A stretch of DNA of 64,000 bases from Blautia hansenii DSM 20583 (GCF_002222595.2 NZ_CP022413.2:1690001-1754000); one strand, 5' to 3'; counted from the stretch's first letter, positions 44,914 to 56,605 are shown. The notes: generated by a model from the letters alone, not told the origin. Numbers and translations: made by a program.

Positions 44914-46476
44914 CTATATTTCTCTCCCGTTCATCATGCCCTGACATGCAATAAGGATAATCGCTGATACAAGAAAATTCATCACTATGGTAACCACTGT
45001 AACGACTGCCTGAAAAACATACAAATCCTTTAATAAGAACCATGCCAAAAAACCTGCTCCTGTTGCAGGAATTGCTGCCAGCAGGATAATCAGCATACGA
45101 AGAAGATTTTCTAATGCCACACTTGCCTTTGTTTTCATAACTTTCGCAGCCCAAACCGTACCGGAGATAAAAATCATTGCATATCCTAACAGCATAAAGA
45201 AATATTGCAAAGTCGTCAAGACCGGCATCCGATTAAAAATACCTGCAATTAAAATTGCCGTACCGATTAAAATAGAAATTTTGAAATAAGCAGGCAAAAC
45301 TACATAAATCAATTTTTTTAATGGATTTTCCGGTATCAGATAAATCTGATAATTTTTTAAATCACCCAGAAACTCGGTATCATTTAGCAGATTAAACAGC
45401 CATAAAATCATCATGTAGCTGAACATATAAAACCGTCTTTCCGCTATCATGAAATAACTAATAAGAAAATACACCACAATCACAAAGAAATCCTGTTTTC
45501 TTAAAAAACTGCCTGTTTTTTTCATACTGAGAATATTCTTATAGAAAATTGCTCTTGCGCCTTCCGGAAATTCTCCCCGCACCTGCTTTATCTTTCCTTC
45601 ACTGCTGAGAATATTTCCTCCATTCGCCTTTACCCTGCGAACATAATTGCTGATTTCCTCTGCGTCCCGCACAGCCTGCTCCACAATATTTCTTGGGAAG
45701 GTCAAAAACAGGATTACAAAAACAGCATTAGCGAGCAGCAAAAGAGCCAGACCAATTATCATACCCATATACTCTTTTCCCAGAAAAGCGCTCAAAACAA
45801 GCTTCCCCCATCCAAAGAAGGGTACATAATAAAATTCTCTGCTTACGGCAAACTTTAAAAATCCATCTTCCAAATCGTAGCCTGCTGCCTGCATAGAAAT
45901 AAAAAAAACTGCTCCTGCCGATGCCAGCACCAAGATTACTGCAATATAATTCCAAATCTTTGCTTTGGGCTTTACCAGGGTCCACATATAAATATAATCT
46001 GTCATCAGTAAAAATATGGAGCTGATTAAGAAAAGCACCAGCAAACATAACAGGAAATACGGAATGGAAAAATATCCGCCCATAGAAAGCAAGCCCATAA
46101 AGAAGCAGCCTATCAGCCCATAGCCTAATGCGCCTTTTAAAGTCTGTACTAAAATAAAAAGATTTGTCTGCGTCTTTGTATAAGGACCGGAAAAAAAATA
46201 AAAAGCATCCGTATCATACAAAAGCGCTTTTCGCTTACTCATTAACGACAGCATTGAAAAGAAAGCCGTAACACCAATGCCTGCCAGAATTGCCGTAGCA
46301 GCCTGCAAATACATGGTTTCCTTGTCATAAGGTACAGAAGATGTAAAAATCGTTCCTATCAGTATTCCATAGATTAAAACCGTAAAAATGACTGCCATAC
46401 CTGTTCCTAAAGAAGAAAACTGAACTCTTACAGAACCTTTTATTTTTGTCCGAAACAAATAGAAGAATGAATTCAT
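44914..46476 (-). CDS. ABC exporter permease subunit
   Basis: A 520-residue membrane protein with about 12 hydrophobic segments and a central hydrophilic region (residues ~255-310). It resembles the putative ABC_export family (PF16962-like). Cargo is unknown. It overlaps the ATPase gene by 4 bp (ATGA), so the two are translated as a unit. Confidence 0.82.
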   Translation of the reverse strand: MNSFFYLFRTKIKGSVRVQFSSLGTGMAVIFTVLIYGILIGTIFTSSVPYDKETMYLQAATAILAGIGVTAFFSMLSLMSKRKALLYDTDAFYFFSGPYTKTQTNLFILVQTLKGALGYGLIGCFFMGLLSMGGYFSIPYFLLCLLVLFLISSIFLLMTDYIYMWTLVKPKAKIWNYIAVILVLASAGAVFFISMQAAGYDLEDGFLKFAVSREFYYVPFFGWGKLVLSAFLGKEYMGMIIGLALLLLANAVFVILFLTFPRNIVEQAVRDAEEISNYVRRVKANGGNILSSEGKIKQVRGEFPEGARAIFYKNILSMKKTGSFLRKQDFFVIVVYFLISYFMIAERRFYMFSYMMILWLFNLLNDTEFLGDLKNYQIYLIPENPLKKLIYVVLPAYFKISILIGTAILIAGIFNRMPVLTTLQYFFMLLGYAMIFISGTVWAAKVMKTKASVALENLLRMLIILLAAIPATGAGFLAWFLLKDLYVFQAVVTVVTIVMNFLVSAIILIACQGMMNGREI

Positions 46477-47177
46477 ACATCTCCCTCCCTTGTAGTTTCA
46501 AAAAAGATTTCCTTTAAGGTTTCTTCTCCTGCATCTTTTCTGTCTATTTCTTTTACAATCTCTCCCCTGTTCATAATATAAGCCCTGTCCCAGATATCAT
46601 TTACAATGTCAATAATGTGGGTGCTGATGAGAATTGCCGTACCCTCTGCACGAAGCTGCCGAAAAAGCTCCAACACTTCTTCAATACTAGCGGGGTCTAA
46701 TCCTACCATAGGCTCGTCTACCAACAATGCCTTCGGTTCAATCATAAACGCCAAAATCATGCTTAATTTCTGCCGCATTCCTTTGCTTAGCTCTTTTGCT
46801 AATTTTTTTCTGTTTTCTGTCATTTTAAATGCTTCCAGATACTTATCTGCTATTTCTTTATAATTCTTTACACGATACGCCCTGCCAATAAATTCTATAG
46901 TTTCATCCACAGTAAGAACATCGTACAACATAGGAATTTCCGGTACATAGCTGAAACATTTCTTCGCTTCAATGGTATTGTTTGGATGACCACATATCAG
47001 AATTTCCCCTTCATAATTTAAAAGATTTGCAATACTTTTAATCGTAGTAGATTTCCCAGCCCCATTCGGTCCTAAAAGGATAGTAATCTCTCCTGGTCTT
47101 GCACAAAGCGAAACATTCTTTACTACAGGTTTTTCCAATACATTATACGATTTTGTCAAATTTCGAACTTCTATCAT
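46473..47177 (-). CDS. ABC transporter ATP-binding protein
   Basis: A 234-residue ABC ATPase. Walker A GPNGAGKST (36-44), Q-loop region near FSYVPEIP, signature LSKGMRQKL near 133, Walker B LLVDEPMVGLDP near 155 and H-loop ISTHIID. The short, DrrA/CcmA-like form pairs with the permease downstream to make an exporter. AGGAGGGAAGAAAA precedes the ATG; its promoter is divergent from carB. Confidence 0.93.
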   Translation of the reverse strand: MIEVRNLTKSYNVLEKPVVKNVSLCARPGEITILLGPNGAGKSTTIKSIANLLNYEGEILICGHPNNTIEAKKCFSYVPEIPMLYDVLTVDETIEFIGRAYRVKNYKEIADKYLEAFKMTENRKKLAKELSKGMRQKLSMILAFMIEPKALLVDEPMVGLDPASIEEVLELFRQLRAEGTAILISTHIIDIVNDIWDRAYIMNRGEIVKEIDRKDAGEETLKEIFFETTREGDV

Positions 47178-47211
47178 TTTTCTTCCCTCCTAGGCCTAAT
47201 TAATTTAGCAT

Positions 47212-47240
47212 AGTATAGCATAAAAGTTTTTTAGAGTAAA
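47212..47240 (-). promoter_or_regulatory. Probable sigma-A promoter of the ABC exporter
   Basis: Minus-strand TTTACT (47235-47240) and TATACT (47212-47217) with 17-bp spacing, about 35 bp upstream of the ATPase ATG. Confidence 0.5.
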
Positions 47241-47258
47241 GAAAATCTTATTATTTCC

Positions 47259-47288
47259 TTGCTTAACGATTGCTCTTTATGCTATACT
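47259..47288 (+). promoter_or_regulatory. Sigma-A promoter of carB
   Basis: TTGCTT (47259-47264) and TATACT (47283-47288) with 18-bp spacing, 51 bp upstream of the carB ATG. The 13 bases ending in this -10 are the exact inverted copy of those at the divergent promoter (47212-47224). Confidence 0.6.
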
Positions 47289-47338
47289 TTATTACGTATG
47301 TAAAGTCATAAAAAAAAATATATAAATGGAGGTTCTTT

Positions 47339-50557
<3,219 letters not shown>

Positions 50558-50615
50558 TACGATATCATTCAATCGGGTAGGAGGTAAATGATTATTCTAT
50601 TTACCGTCCTCCCAC

Positions 50616-50649
50616 ACCACCTAGCATACCGTTCGGTACTAGGCGGTTC
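50616..50649 (-). ncRNA. Group II intron domain V
   Basis: A 34-nt hairpin, GAACCGCCTAGTACC on the 5' arm and GGTATGCTAGGTGGT on the 3' arm around GAAC, with a two-base bulge; canonical length and shape for the catalytic domain V. Confidence 0.85.
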
Positions 50650-50650
50650 C

Positions 50651-52063
50651 TTAGTTTTCACAAACTGTTAGATAGTAGTCAAGCATAGATGTATATCCTA
50701 GCCTGGCTACTATTTTATTTGTGATTACTGAATTTAACACCTGAGCCATCCTCCAGTATCCTTTTCTACTACAAGCAAGTTCCTTTGCTTTCCAATGTTC
50801 CATTCCTAATGCTTTCAGCATTCGATACTTTGTTTTAATTTTCTTCCATTGTTTCCAATAGACTGCTCGAATCCTACGCCTTGCCCATTCGTCCATTGTT
50901 TTAAGAAGTCCTTTCATATCTGCAAGTCTAAAGTATTCTACCCATCCTCGCACATACTCCTGGTATTTTCTTTCTCGTTCTGCATTGCTAATACCTTTGT
51001 TCCTATCAGTAAGCTCTCTGATTTTATTTCTCATCTTGACTACTGACTTTTGATGTACTCTGAATCTGCATTTGCCTTTGTATCTATAAAAAGTATAACC
51101 GAGATACTTGACTTTGCTGATGTGAGCCACTTCTGTTTTCTTCCTATTCACTTTCAGGAAAAGCTTTCCTTCAATAAACGGAATGATGTTCTTCAAGGTT
51201 CTTTCTGCACTTTTTCTGCTCTTACAGAAAATCATACAGTCATCTGCATAACGGACATATCTATGTCCTCTGCGTTCCAGTTCCTTGTCCAACTCATTTA
51301 GCATTATGTTACTAAGCAACGGACTCAATGGTCCTCCTTGTGGCATCCCGATTTCTGTACGCTCATACTTCCCGTTTGCTATAACTCCCGCATTCAGGTA
51401 TTTGTGTATCAATGAAATCACTCTGCCGTCCTTGATGGTTCGTGACAACACCTCGATTAACTTACTCTGACATACGGTATCAAAGAACTTTTCTAAGTCC
51501 ATATCCACTACATATACATAGCCGTCATTTACGTTCTTTTGGCATTGTCTTAGGGCATCGTGTGCCCCTCTTTTCGGTCTGAAACCAAAACTGTTCTCTG
51601 AGAACTGCTCCTCAAAGATTGGCGAGAGTTCCTGTGCGATTGCCTGTTGAATCACTCTATCAACAACCGTAGGTACTCCCAGCTTCCTGTACTCGCCTTT
51701 TGTCTCTTTGGGTATTTCTACCCTTCGAACTGGGTTGGGTTTATATTTCCCTCCCCTTATCTCTTGGATTAAGGTTTCTTGATTTTCTCTAAGGAAGGGC
51801 AGAAGTTCATCCACCTGCATACCATCGATTCCACCTTTACCTCTGCTTCTTTTGACTTGCTTATAGGCATTGTTAAGATTGTCTTTCCGCAAAATCAATT
51901 CCAAAAGATTGTTCGTCCAATAGTCTGTGATGACACCGCTCTTTTCAGTAATCTTAGAGTAGTCGAACACTTCTGCATACTCTCTCTGTTCCGCAGATAC
52001 CATTTGCAGATAGTCCTCTATATGAAGTTGTCTGTTCTTAAATCTACTTTCAGTTACATTCAT
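50651..52063 (-). CDS. ltrA: Group II intron reverse transcriptase/maturase (LtrA-like)
   Basis: A 470-residue intron-encoded protein. The reverse transcriptase palm carries YADD in RYVRYADDCMIF near residue 274, with RT motifs GVPTVVDRVIQQAI and FGFRPKRGAHDAL before it. The C-terminal maturase (GIIM) region follows (YVRGWVEYFRLADM near 370). No HNH endonuclease domain is present, as expected for class C. It is intact, so splicing and mobility are plausible. AGGAGGCACAAGCA precedes the ATG. Confidence 0.95.
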   Translation of the reverse strand: MNVTESRFKNRQLHIEDYLQMVSAEQREYAEVFDYSKITEKSGVITDYWTNNLLELILRKDNLNNAYKQVKRSRGKGGIDGMQVDELLPFLRENQETLIQEIRGGKYKPNPVRRVEIPKETKGEYRKLGVPTVVDRVIQQAIAQELSPIFEEQFSENSFGFRPKRGAHDALRQCQKNVNDGYVYVVDMDLEKFFDTVCQSKLIEVLSRTIKDGRVISLIHKYLNAGVIANGKYERTEIGMPQGGPLSPLLSNIMLNELDKELERRGHRYVRYADDCMIFCKSRKSAERTLKNIIPFIEGKLFLKVNRKKTEVAHISKVKYLGYTFYRYKGKCRFRVHQKSVVKMRNKIRELTDRNKGISNAERERKYQEYVRGWVEYFRLADMKGLLKTMDEWARRRIRAVYWKQWKKIKTKYRMLKALGMEHWKAKELACSRKGYWRMAQVLNSVITNKIVARLGYTSMLDYYLTVCEN

Positions 52064-52484
52064 TGCTTGTGCCTCCTAAAGTTCAGTCCTTCGCCGATGT
52101 TTGCAACCATCGGTTTACTATGACCTCTGCTGACTTCTTGCCATTCGTTATTACTACAAGTTTCTTACTCTGTTTCCACTTGCTGACAAGACCTCCCTTG
52201 GTACCACACGCCACTTTCTCTCCATCTATCTGCCACATTTACTACAGTTAATTCCGAGTAGTTATTGGACTTCAGCTTGTTAGGCAGCCTTATCCTTAAC
52301 TATAGCCTGATGTGATTTCTGTTCGTCAGACCAGAGATTTGCCTCCACCTTCCTTCAGATTCCCCTCACGTTAATCATAGTCTTGCCATGAATAGGACAC
52401 CCTTGGTCTTGGCTGTATCCTTCCCACTACTAGGGCGGATTAGGAACTTTCATCCATTAGCGGCGTGCGCCGCAAGGCGCACCT

Positions 52485-52524
52485 AAAAAGGGAGTTATCG
52501 CCTTTAAGGCGATAACTCCTTTTT
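52485..52524. terminator. Bidirectional terminator, insertion target of the intron
   Basis: GGAGTTATCGCC (52491-52502) pairs perfectly with GGCGATAACTCC (52508-52519), with A and T tracts on either side. On the minus strand it ends the lipoprotein gene; on the plus strand it would once have ended carB, from which the intron now separates it. Confidence 0.9.
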
Positions 52525-52535
52525 CTAGTTAGTAA

Positions 52536-53501
52536 CTAAAAATTTTCCAAATAATATGCTTCTGCTTCATCCAATTCCTGAATATAAGAAGATATATCTT
52601 CATCTGATATTTCCGTATATACAACTTCATCTAAGATTGCCCGAGAATATTCATAGGGTGTCTCATAGGTCTTATCCTTTATTTTATCTTTTCCATTTTG
52701 AAAATCCTTGTACGTTTCAAGTGAAAGTTTATTTTTTGTCATTTCTTCTTTGATATAATCTCTACTCTTCTCCAAACATTCTTCCATGGTTGTCCCGTAT
52801 TCTTTACAAATAGCTTCATATTCCGGATAATCTTCCTGTTTGTTAAAATCTTCCAGTATTTTTTTTATCCTTTCTTCCACTTCTTTTTCTGAAACTTCAT
52901 AACCGGATTTTTTAGCATATTCGTATATCTTTTGATTTTCTATGCTACTTTTTCTCACTTTAGAAATGGCCTCTTCTTCTGCATCTCCTGTCTTCTCCAT
53001 TGTATTTACAACGCCACTTGCAAAGGAAAATTTTGTATCATAAGTTTTAAAGTCTTTTCCTATTTCCAAAGTTCTTTTTAATACATCTTTGTCTATCCTT
53101 ATCTCCCTTTTTACATCAATGTTAAAATCAATATCTACATAGTCCAGAATAAAATCTGCGTTTCCATAAACGTCTCCATTCTCTGTTTCCAGATACCATT
53201 TCTCACCTTTTGGAAAGAAATAGAAAATATCCTTTGTTTCATCTTCGTAGATAAAGGAGACAGGATAATAGTCTTCTCCTCTATGAGGTGCTTTCTTCTG
53301 GTCTTTTTCCGGCACAGCCCCTTCCATATTTTCAATGAAATCAGATAGCTTTTTATATTCTTCCGGTTTTGATCTTATACTTCCCATTTGAAACTTGGCT
53401 ATTTTTTCTTCGGGAATTTCAATCTGTGAGGGTTCTTTTTCGCTGCTGCATCCCGCAAGCAATATTCCGCACAAAAAAATATATATACCATATTTCTTCA
53501 T
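52536..53501 (-). CDS. Lipoprotein with SurA/PrsA-like helical region, function unknown
   Basis: A 321-residue protein with a lipoprotein signal peptide (lipobox LLAGC, Cys18), so it should be anchored to the outer face of the membrane. Residues ~60-150 are a small beta-rich domain. Residues ~185-290 form charged helices with the pattern VSEKEVEERIKKILEDFNK, reminiscent of SurA/PrsA N-terminal chaperone helices, but no peptidyl-prolyl isomerase domain is seen. A chaperone role is inference. GAAAGGAGCGGTAGGA precedes the ATG. Confidence 0.75.
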   Translation of the reverse strand: MKKYGIYIFLCGILLAGCSSEKEPSQIEIPEEKIAKFQMGSIRSKPEEYKKLSDFIENMEGAVPEKDQKKAPHRGEDYYPVSFIYEDETKDIFYFFPKGEKWYLETENGDVYGNADFILDYVDIDFNIDVKREIRIDKDVLKRTLEIGKDFKTYDTKFSFASGVVNTMEKTGDAEEEAISKVRKSSIENQKIYEYAKKSGYEVSEKEVEERIKKILEDFNKQEDYPEYEAICKEYGTTMEECLEKSRDYIKEEMTKNKLSLETYKDFQNGKDKIKDKTYETPYEYSRAILDEVVYTEISDEDISSYIQELDEAEAYYLENF

Positions 53502-53549
53502 TCCTACCGCTCCTTTCTCCTTCTACTACACGACCTTTTTGTTATGTAT

Positions 53550-53578
53550 ATTATATCTGAAAGAAAGGCTCTACACAA
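53550..53578 (-). promoter_or_regulatory. Sigma-A promoter of the lipoprotein gene
   Basis: Minus-strand TTGTGT (53573-53578) and a perfect TATAAT (53550-53555) with 17-bp spacing, about 45 bp upstream of the ATG. Confidence 0.6.
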
Positions 53579-53607
53579 GTAAAATAATTATATTTTAGAA
53601 ATATAAA

Positions 53608-53686
53608 AGAAAAAGGCTGTCACATTAAGCAGAAATCTGGAATATTCATACATATTCTCGATATGCACGCACTTAACGCAACAACC
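53608..53686 (-). terminator. G-U-rich terminator after lysO
   Basis: In minus-strand RNA a 15-bp stem pairs the complement of 53672-53686 with that of 53615-53629 using four G-U wobbles; TTTTTC follows. On the plus strand those positions would be A-C mismatches, so the hairpin is strand-specific. Confidence 0.65.
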
Positions 53687-53699
53687 TCTCTTTATTCAT

Positions 53700-54302
53700 T
53701 TAAAATTTTAATTGATAACATAAAGGAATTAATACCGGTACTACCGCAGAGCATAAAACTCCATTAATTACCGATAAGACTACCGTTTCCTCATTTGTAT
53801 ATTTCATCATCATAGGAAGTGTGGTATCTTCACTTGTAGCCGCTGCCGGAGCAATACAGGAATAATAATTAAAGTGTTTTGCAATAAAAGGAATTGTAAA
53901 AAACGAAAAAATTTCCCGCATCAGATTGCTTAAAAAAGCAATACTTCCAAGCTGCGCTCCTGCCAGATTTCCTATGGTAACACCTGCGAGGCTGTACCAC
54001 CCCAAACCGCTTACCACCGAAGTACTCTCTCCTACGTTATACTTTGTTACCATACTGAGAAGCACCCCTCCCAGAAGTGTTCCCACAATAATCCCCGCCG
54101 GAATAATCAATATTTTTACATGATATTCTTTTATCTTTTTAATAATTCCTTTGTGAAGACCAATGCTCATTCCCACGGAAAACATCAAAAGATATAAAAC
54201 CAAATCCTTATTCGATACCAGTGCATCCAGTAAAAAATTCTGCACATCAAAAGTACCCACAAGGACACCTAAAACCAATGCCAAAACTGCTAAAATTACC
54301 AT
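53700..54302 (-). CDS. lysO: LysO-type lysine exporter, C-terminal subunit
   Basis: A 200-residue membrane protein with about six hydrophobic segments, equivalent to the C-terminal part of E. coli LysO (YbjE), including the conserved SGLGWYSLAGVTIGN and the acidic, Thr-rich AAATSEDTTLPMM. LysO exports lysine. Here the protein is split: the N-terminal part is the separate gene 3 bp upstream, and together they total 294 residues, the length of the single-chain form. It starts with ATG at 54302. Confidence 0.88.
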   Translation of the reverse strand: MVILAVLALVLGVLVGTFDVQNFLLDALVSNKDLVLYLLMFSVGMSIGLHKGIIKKIKEYHVKILIIPAGIIVGTLLGGVLLSMVTKYNVGESTSVVSGLGWYSLAGVTIGNLAGAQLGSIAFLSNLMREIFSFFTIPFIAKHFNYYSCIAPAAATSEDTTLPMMMKYTNEETVVLSVINGVLCSAVVPVLIPLCYQLKF

Positions 54303-54305
54303 AAG

Positions 54306-54590
54306 TCAATCCTTTTCTTTTTTTCTTTTGTCATCCATAAAACGCTTTGTCAAAATAAATACCAGTATAACGGAGCATACGGAAGGCACAAGGAAAAACA
54401 AAAAACTTTCCCAGCCTAATGTAAAGAGCTTATCAAAAAAATTGTCGTCCTGTCCCAGCATAACACCCATGGAAAAAATCAAAGACAGCGTACACATAAT
54501 CTGAAAAATCTCGTTTGCTTTCTTATATTTTGGAGACAAAAACTTGTTTCCAATACATATTCCGATACACATAATGACTAAAATCAGCAC
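54306..54590 (-). CDS. LysO-type lysine exporter, N-terminal subunit
   Basis: A 94-residue protein with three hydrophobic segments (about 2-14, 27-44, 58-80) matching the N-terminal domain of LysO, ending in a charged KRFMDDKRKKEKD tail. The start is GTG at 54590, with GGAAGATGAAAT upstream. A clean stop and a new ATG 3 bp later indicate two genes and not a recent frameshift; split LysO is common in this group. Confidence 0.82.
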   Translation of the reverse strand: MLILVIMCIGICIGNKFLSPKYKKANEIFQIMCTLSLIFSMGVMLGQDDNFFDKLFTLGWESFLFFLVPSVCSVILVFILTKRFMDDKRKKEKD

Positions 54591-54626
54591 ATTTCATCTT
54601 CCTTCCTTTTTACTTCTCAATGCGAC

Positions 54627-54655
54627 AATTTACCACATTATAGTTTGATTGTCAA
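54627..54655 (-). promoter_or_regulatory. Sigma-A promoter of the lysO pair
   Basis: Minus-strand perfect TTGACA (54650-54655) and TAAATT (54627-54632) with 17-bp spacing, about 40 bp upstream of the GTG start. Confidence 0.68.
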
Positions 54656-54661
54656 GTATTC

Positions 54662-55321
54662 TCAGACACCGAAAAGCTCCCCTAATTCCTTTGTGCTGTC
54701 AACGATTTTTACTGCTCCTGCCTGCTGCAATTCCTGAAAATCCCCATAGCCATAAGTAACTCCAATGCAGGAAATCCCTGCTGTTTTTGCGCCTAAAACA
54801 TCATGATGACGGTCTCCAATCATGACTGCAGACTCTCTTTTTTCAGAAAATCCCAGTTCCTCTAAAACTTCTTCAATGACTTCTGCTTTTGTCATTTTAG
54901 GCTTTGTAATATCGCTTCCCTTTACAACCTGAAAATATGGCATCAGGGAAAAATGATTTAAAACTGTTTTTACCATAGAATCCGGCTTGGAGGATGCTAC
55001 TGCAAGGATATATCCCTTCTCTTTTAACTTTTTCAATACTTCTTCGATTCCTTCATAAGGCTTATTTTCAAATATTCCAACAGGCAGATAACGTTCCCGA
55101 TAGAATTTCACCGCTTCTTCCGCTTCTGCCTCTGAAAGCCCTGCATAAGCCATAAACTGCTCTAATAAAGGAGGCCCTACAAACACCTCCAACTTCTTTA
55201 AATCCTGTGCCAGCTCTCTCTTATTCATCTTTTCTAAAGCATACTGCACACACTTTGTAATTCCTTCCCCTGATGCAGTTAAAGTGCCGTCTAAATCAAA
55301 TAATAATACCTGATATTCCAA
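54662..55321 (-). CDS. HAD-family hydrolase (phosphoglycolate phosphatase-like)
   Basis: A 219-residue class IA HAD phosphatase. Motif I DLDGTL (9-14), motif II VASSKP near 113, motif III Lys in TKPKMTKAEV and motif IV GDRHHD near 168 are all present. It resembles Gph/PpaX or 5'-nucleotidase-like enzymes; the substrate is uncertain. The start is TTG at 55321 with AAGGAGATAAAACA upstream. It is 4 bp downstream of the NuoE-like gene. Confidence 0.87.
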   Translation of the reverse strand: MEYQVLLFDLDGTLTASGEGITKCVQYALEKMNKRELAQDLKKLEVFVGPPLLEQFMAYAGLSEAEAEEAVKFYRERYLPVGIFENKPYEGIEEVLKKLKEKGYILAVASSKPDSMVKTVLNHFSLMPYFQVVKGSDITKPKMTKAEVIEEVLEELGFSEKRESAVMIGDRHHDVLGAKTAGISCIGVTYGYGDFQELQQAGAVKIVDSTKELGELFGV

Positions 55322-55325
55322 TGTT

Positions 55326-55787
55326 TTATCTCCTTTTTTCTAATAATGATATTACCTTTTCTTTTGTTAAATTGGCATACAACTCTCCGTCCAAAAGCAT
55401 ATTGGGAGAAGTTCTGCATTGCTTTAAACAATTTCTTGTAGTCAGATGAAAGCTTCCGTCTGCTGATATACCGTCTTTTGAAATGCCAAATTCTTTCCTT
55501 ACCATATCTAAAATTTCCATACTGTTTTTGCATTGACAGCTTTTTCCTGTGCATAACACCATCTCATGCGCATAATCAGCTTCCTTCAAGCTGGGATAAC
55601 GCTTAATAATACAAGATAAAACAGACGGCTTAACTCCCAACGCTTCCGCAGCCTCTTCCTGTACCTTCATAGTAATACACCCTTCTGCTTCCTGTATTTC
55701 TCGAAGCATGGCAACTATATTTTCCTGTTCCTGTGGATTTCTCTGTTTACTATAATAATCTATAATTTCTCTGATTTCTTCTTTCAT
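55326..55787 (-). CDS. NuoE/HndA-like [2Fe-2S] protein, stand-alone
   Basis: A 153-residue thioredoxin-like ferredoxin. The iron-sulfur cysteines are in CTGKSC (Cx4C) and CLKQC (Cx3C), the spacing of NuoE and hydrogenase subunit HndA; the N-terminal helical part (SKQRNPQEQENIVAMLREIQ) is also typical. No NuoF, hydrogenase or formate dehydrogenase subunit is nearby, so its partner must be elsewhere. The ATG at 55787 has GGAGGTTTTAGCG upstream. Confidence 0.88.
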   Translation of the reverse strand: MKEEIREIIDYYSKQRNPQEQENIVAMLREIQEAEGCITMKVQEEAAEALGVKPSVLSCIIKRYPSLKEADYAHEMVLCTGKSCQCKNSMEILDMVRKEFGISKDGISADGSFHLTTRNCLKQCRTSPNMLLDGELYANLTKEKVISLLEKRR

Positions 55788-55874
55788 CGCTAAAACCTCC
55801 ATTCAGATATTTTTCCTCTATATTCTATCATGTCAAAAATCACCTGCCAATGCTTTTTCTTATTTAATTCTTTC

Positions 55875-55903
55875 TTGCTACATTTCCAAACTTCTGCTAT
55901 TCT
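55875..55903 (+). promoter_or_regulatory. Sigma-A promoter of the beta-phosphoglucomutase-like gene
   Basis: TTGCTA (55875-55880) and TATTCT (55898-55903) with 17-bp spacing, 30 bp upstream of the ATG. Confidence 0.5.
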
Positions 55904-55933
55904 GAAAGAAAAAGATTTTAAAGAGGGATTATT

Positions 55934-56605
55934 ATGATAAAAGCAATCATTTTCGACATGGATGGTGTTTTATTTGATACAGAAAAGATTATGAAAAAAG
56001 GGTGGGAAAAAGCTGCTGATTTACTGAATTTTTCTCTCACAGAAGACCGATTGAAACAATTAAGAGGAGGCTCTAGAGAGCGAAATTGTGCTCTTTTTCA
56101 GGAATGGTATAACGGCGCTGTCGATTATCATCAAGCCAGAAAAATCCGCAGCGACTACTTAAATGCTTATGTAGAAAAATATTCTGTTCCTCCTAAAAAA
56201 GGACTTTATGAACTGCTTTCTTTTCTAAAAAGCGAAAATATACCCTGGGGAATTGCCACCTCTACGGACAGAACACAGGCAGAACACTATTGGAAATTAG
56301 CAGATATCTATGAGGGAATTTCTGCTTCTGTCTGCGGAAATGAAGTTTCAAAAAGCAAGCCAAATCCTGACATTTTCTTAAAAGCGGCTGAAAAGCTTCA
56401 GATTTCTATTGACTCCTGTATGATTGTGGAGGACAGCATCAATGGCTTAAAAGCAGCAAAGGCCGCAGGAGGTATTTCCTGTATGATACCGGATTTAACC
56501 CCTTACAGCCCTGATTTAGCTCCTTTTTGCGACTATGTGTGTGAAGATTTAGCAGCCTGTATTTCTCTCGTACAGACTATTGGTTTTTCTTCGCCAACTC
56601 CATAA
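55934..56605 (+). CDS. HAD-family hydrolase, beta-phosphoglucomutase-like
   Basis: A 223-residue class IA HAD enzyme. Motif I DMDGVLFDTE (8-17) has the DxDxV/L form of the beta-phosphoglucomutase group; motif II ATSTDR near 115, motif III KSKPNPDIF near 138 and motif IV EDSINGLKAAKAAG follow. It may be a sugar-phosphate phosphatase or mutase. AGAGGGATTATT precedes the ATG. Its last 29 bp overlap tail-to-tail with the cysteine-rich gene. Confidence 0.88.
   Translation: MIKAIIFDMDGVLFDTEKIMKKGWEKAADLLNFSLTEDRLKQLRGGSRERNCALFQEWYNGAVDYHQARKIRSDYLNAYVEKYSVPPKKGLYELLSFLKSENIPWGIATSTDRTQAEHYWKLADIYEGISASVCGNEVSKSKPNPDIFLKAAEKLQISIDSCMIVEDSINGLKAAKAAGGISCMIPDLTPYSPDLAPFCDYVCEDLAACISLVQTIGFSSPTP

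Larger units (their letters stand above)
50572..52482 (-). mobile_element. Group IIC intron, apparently complete (1911 nt)
   Basis: On the minus strand the 5' end is GTGCGCC at 52482, matching the GUGYG consensus. The reverse transcriptase/maturase is inside. Domain V is a 34-nt hairpin at 50616-50649 starting GAACCGCC, with the CGC triad usual for class C. Domain VI (50573-50614) has a bulged A at 50578, seven bases from the end CCCGAT at 50572. The 5' exon is a rho-independent terminator (52485-52524), the preferred target of class C introns. Region 52064-52482 is the structured 5' RNA (domains I-III) with no gene. Confidence 0.88.

Noticed and set aside
54303..54305. Frameshift in a single lysO gene
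   Set aside because: The first part ends with its own stop after a charged tail and the second has its own ATG; the two-gene form is known in this bacterial group.
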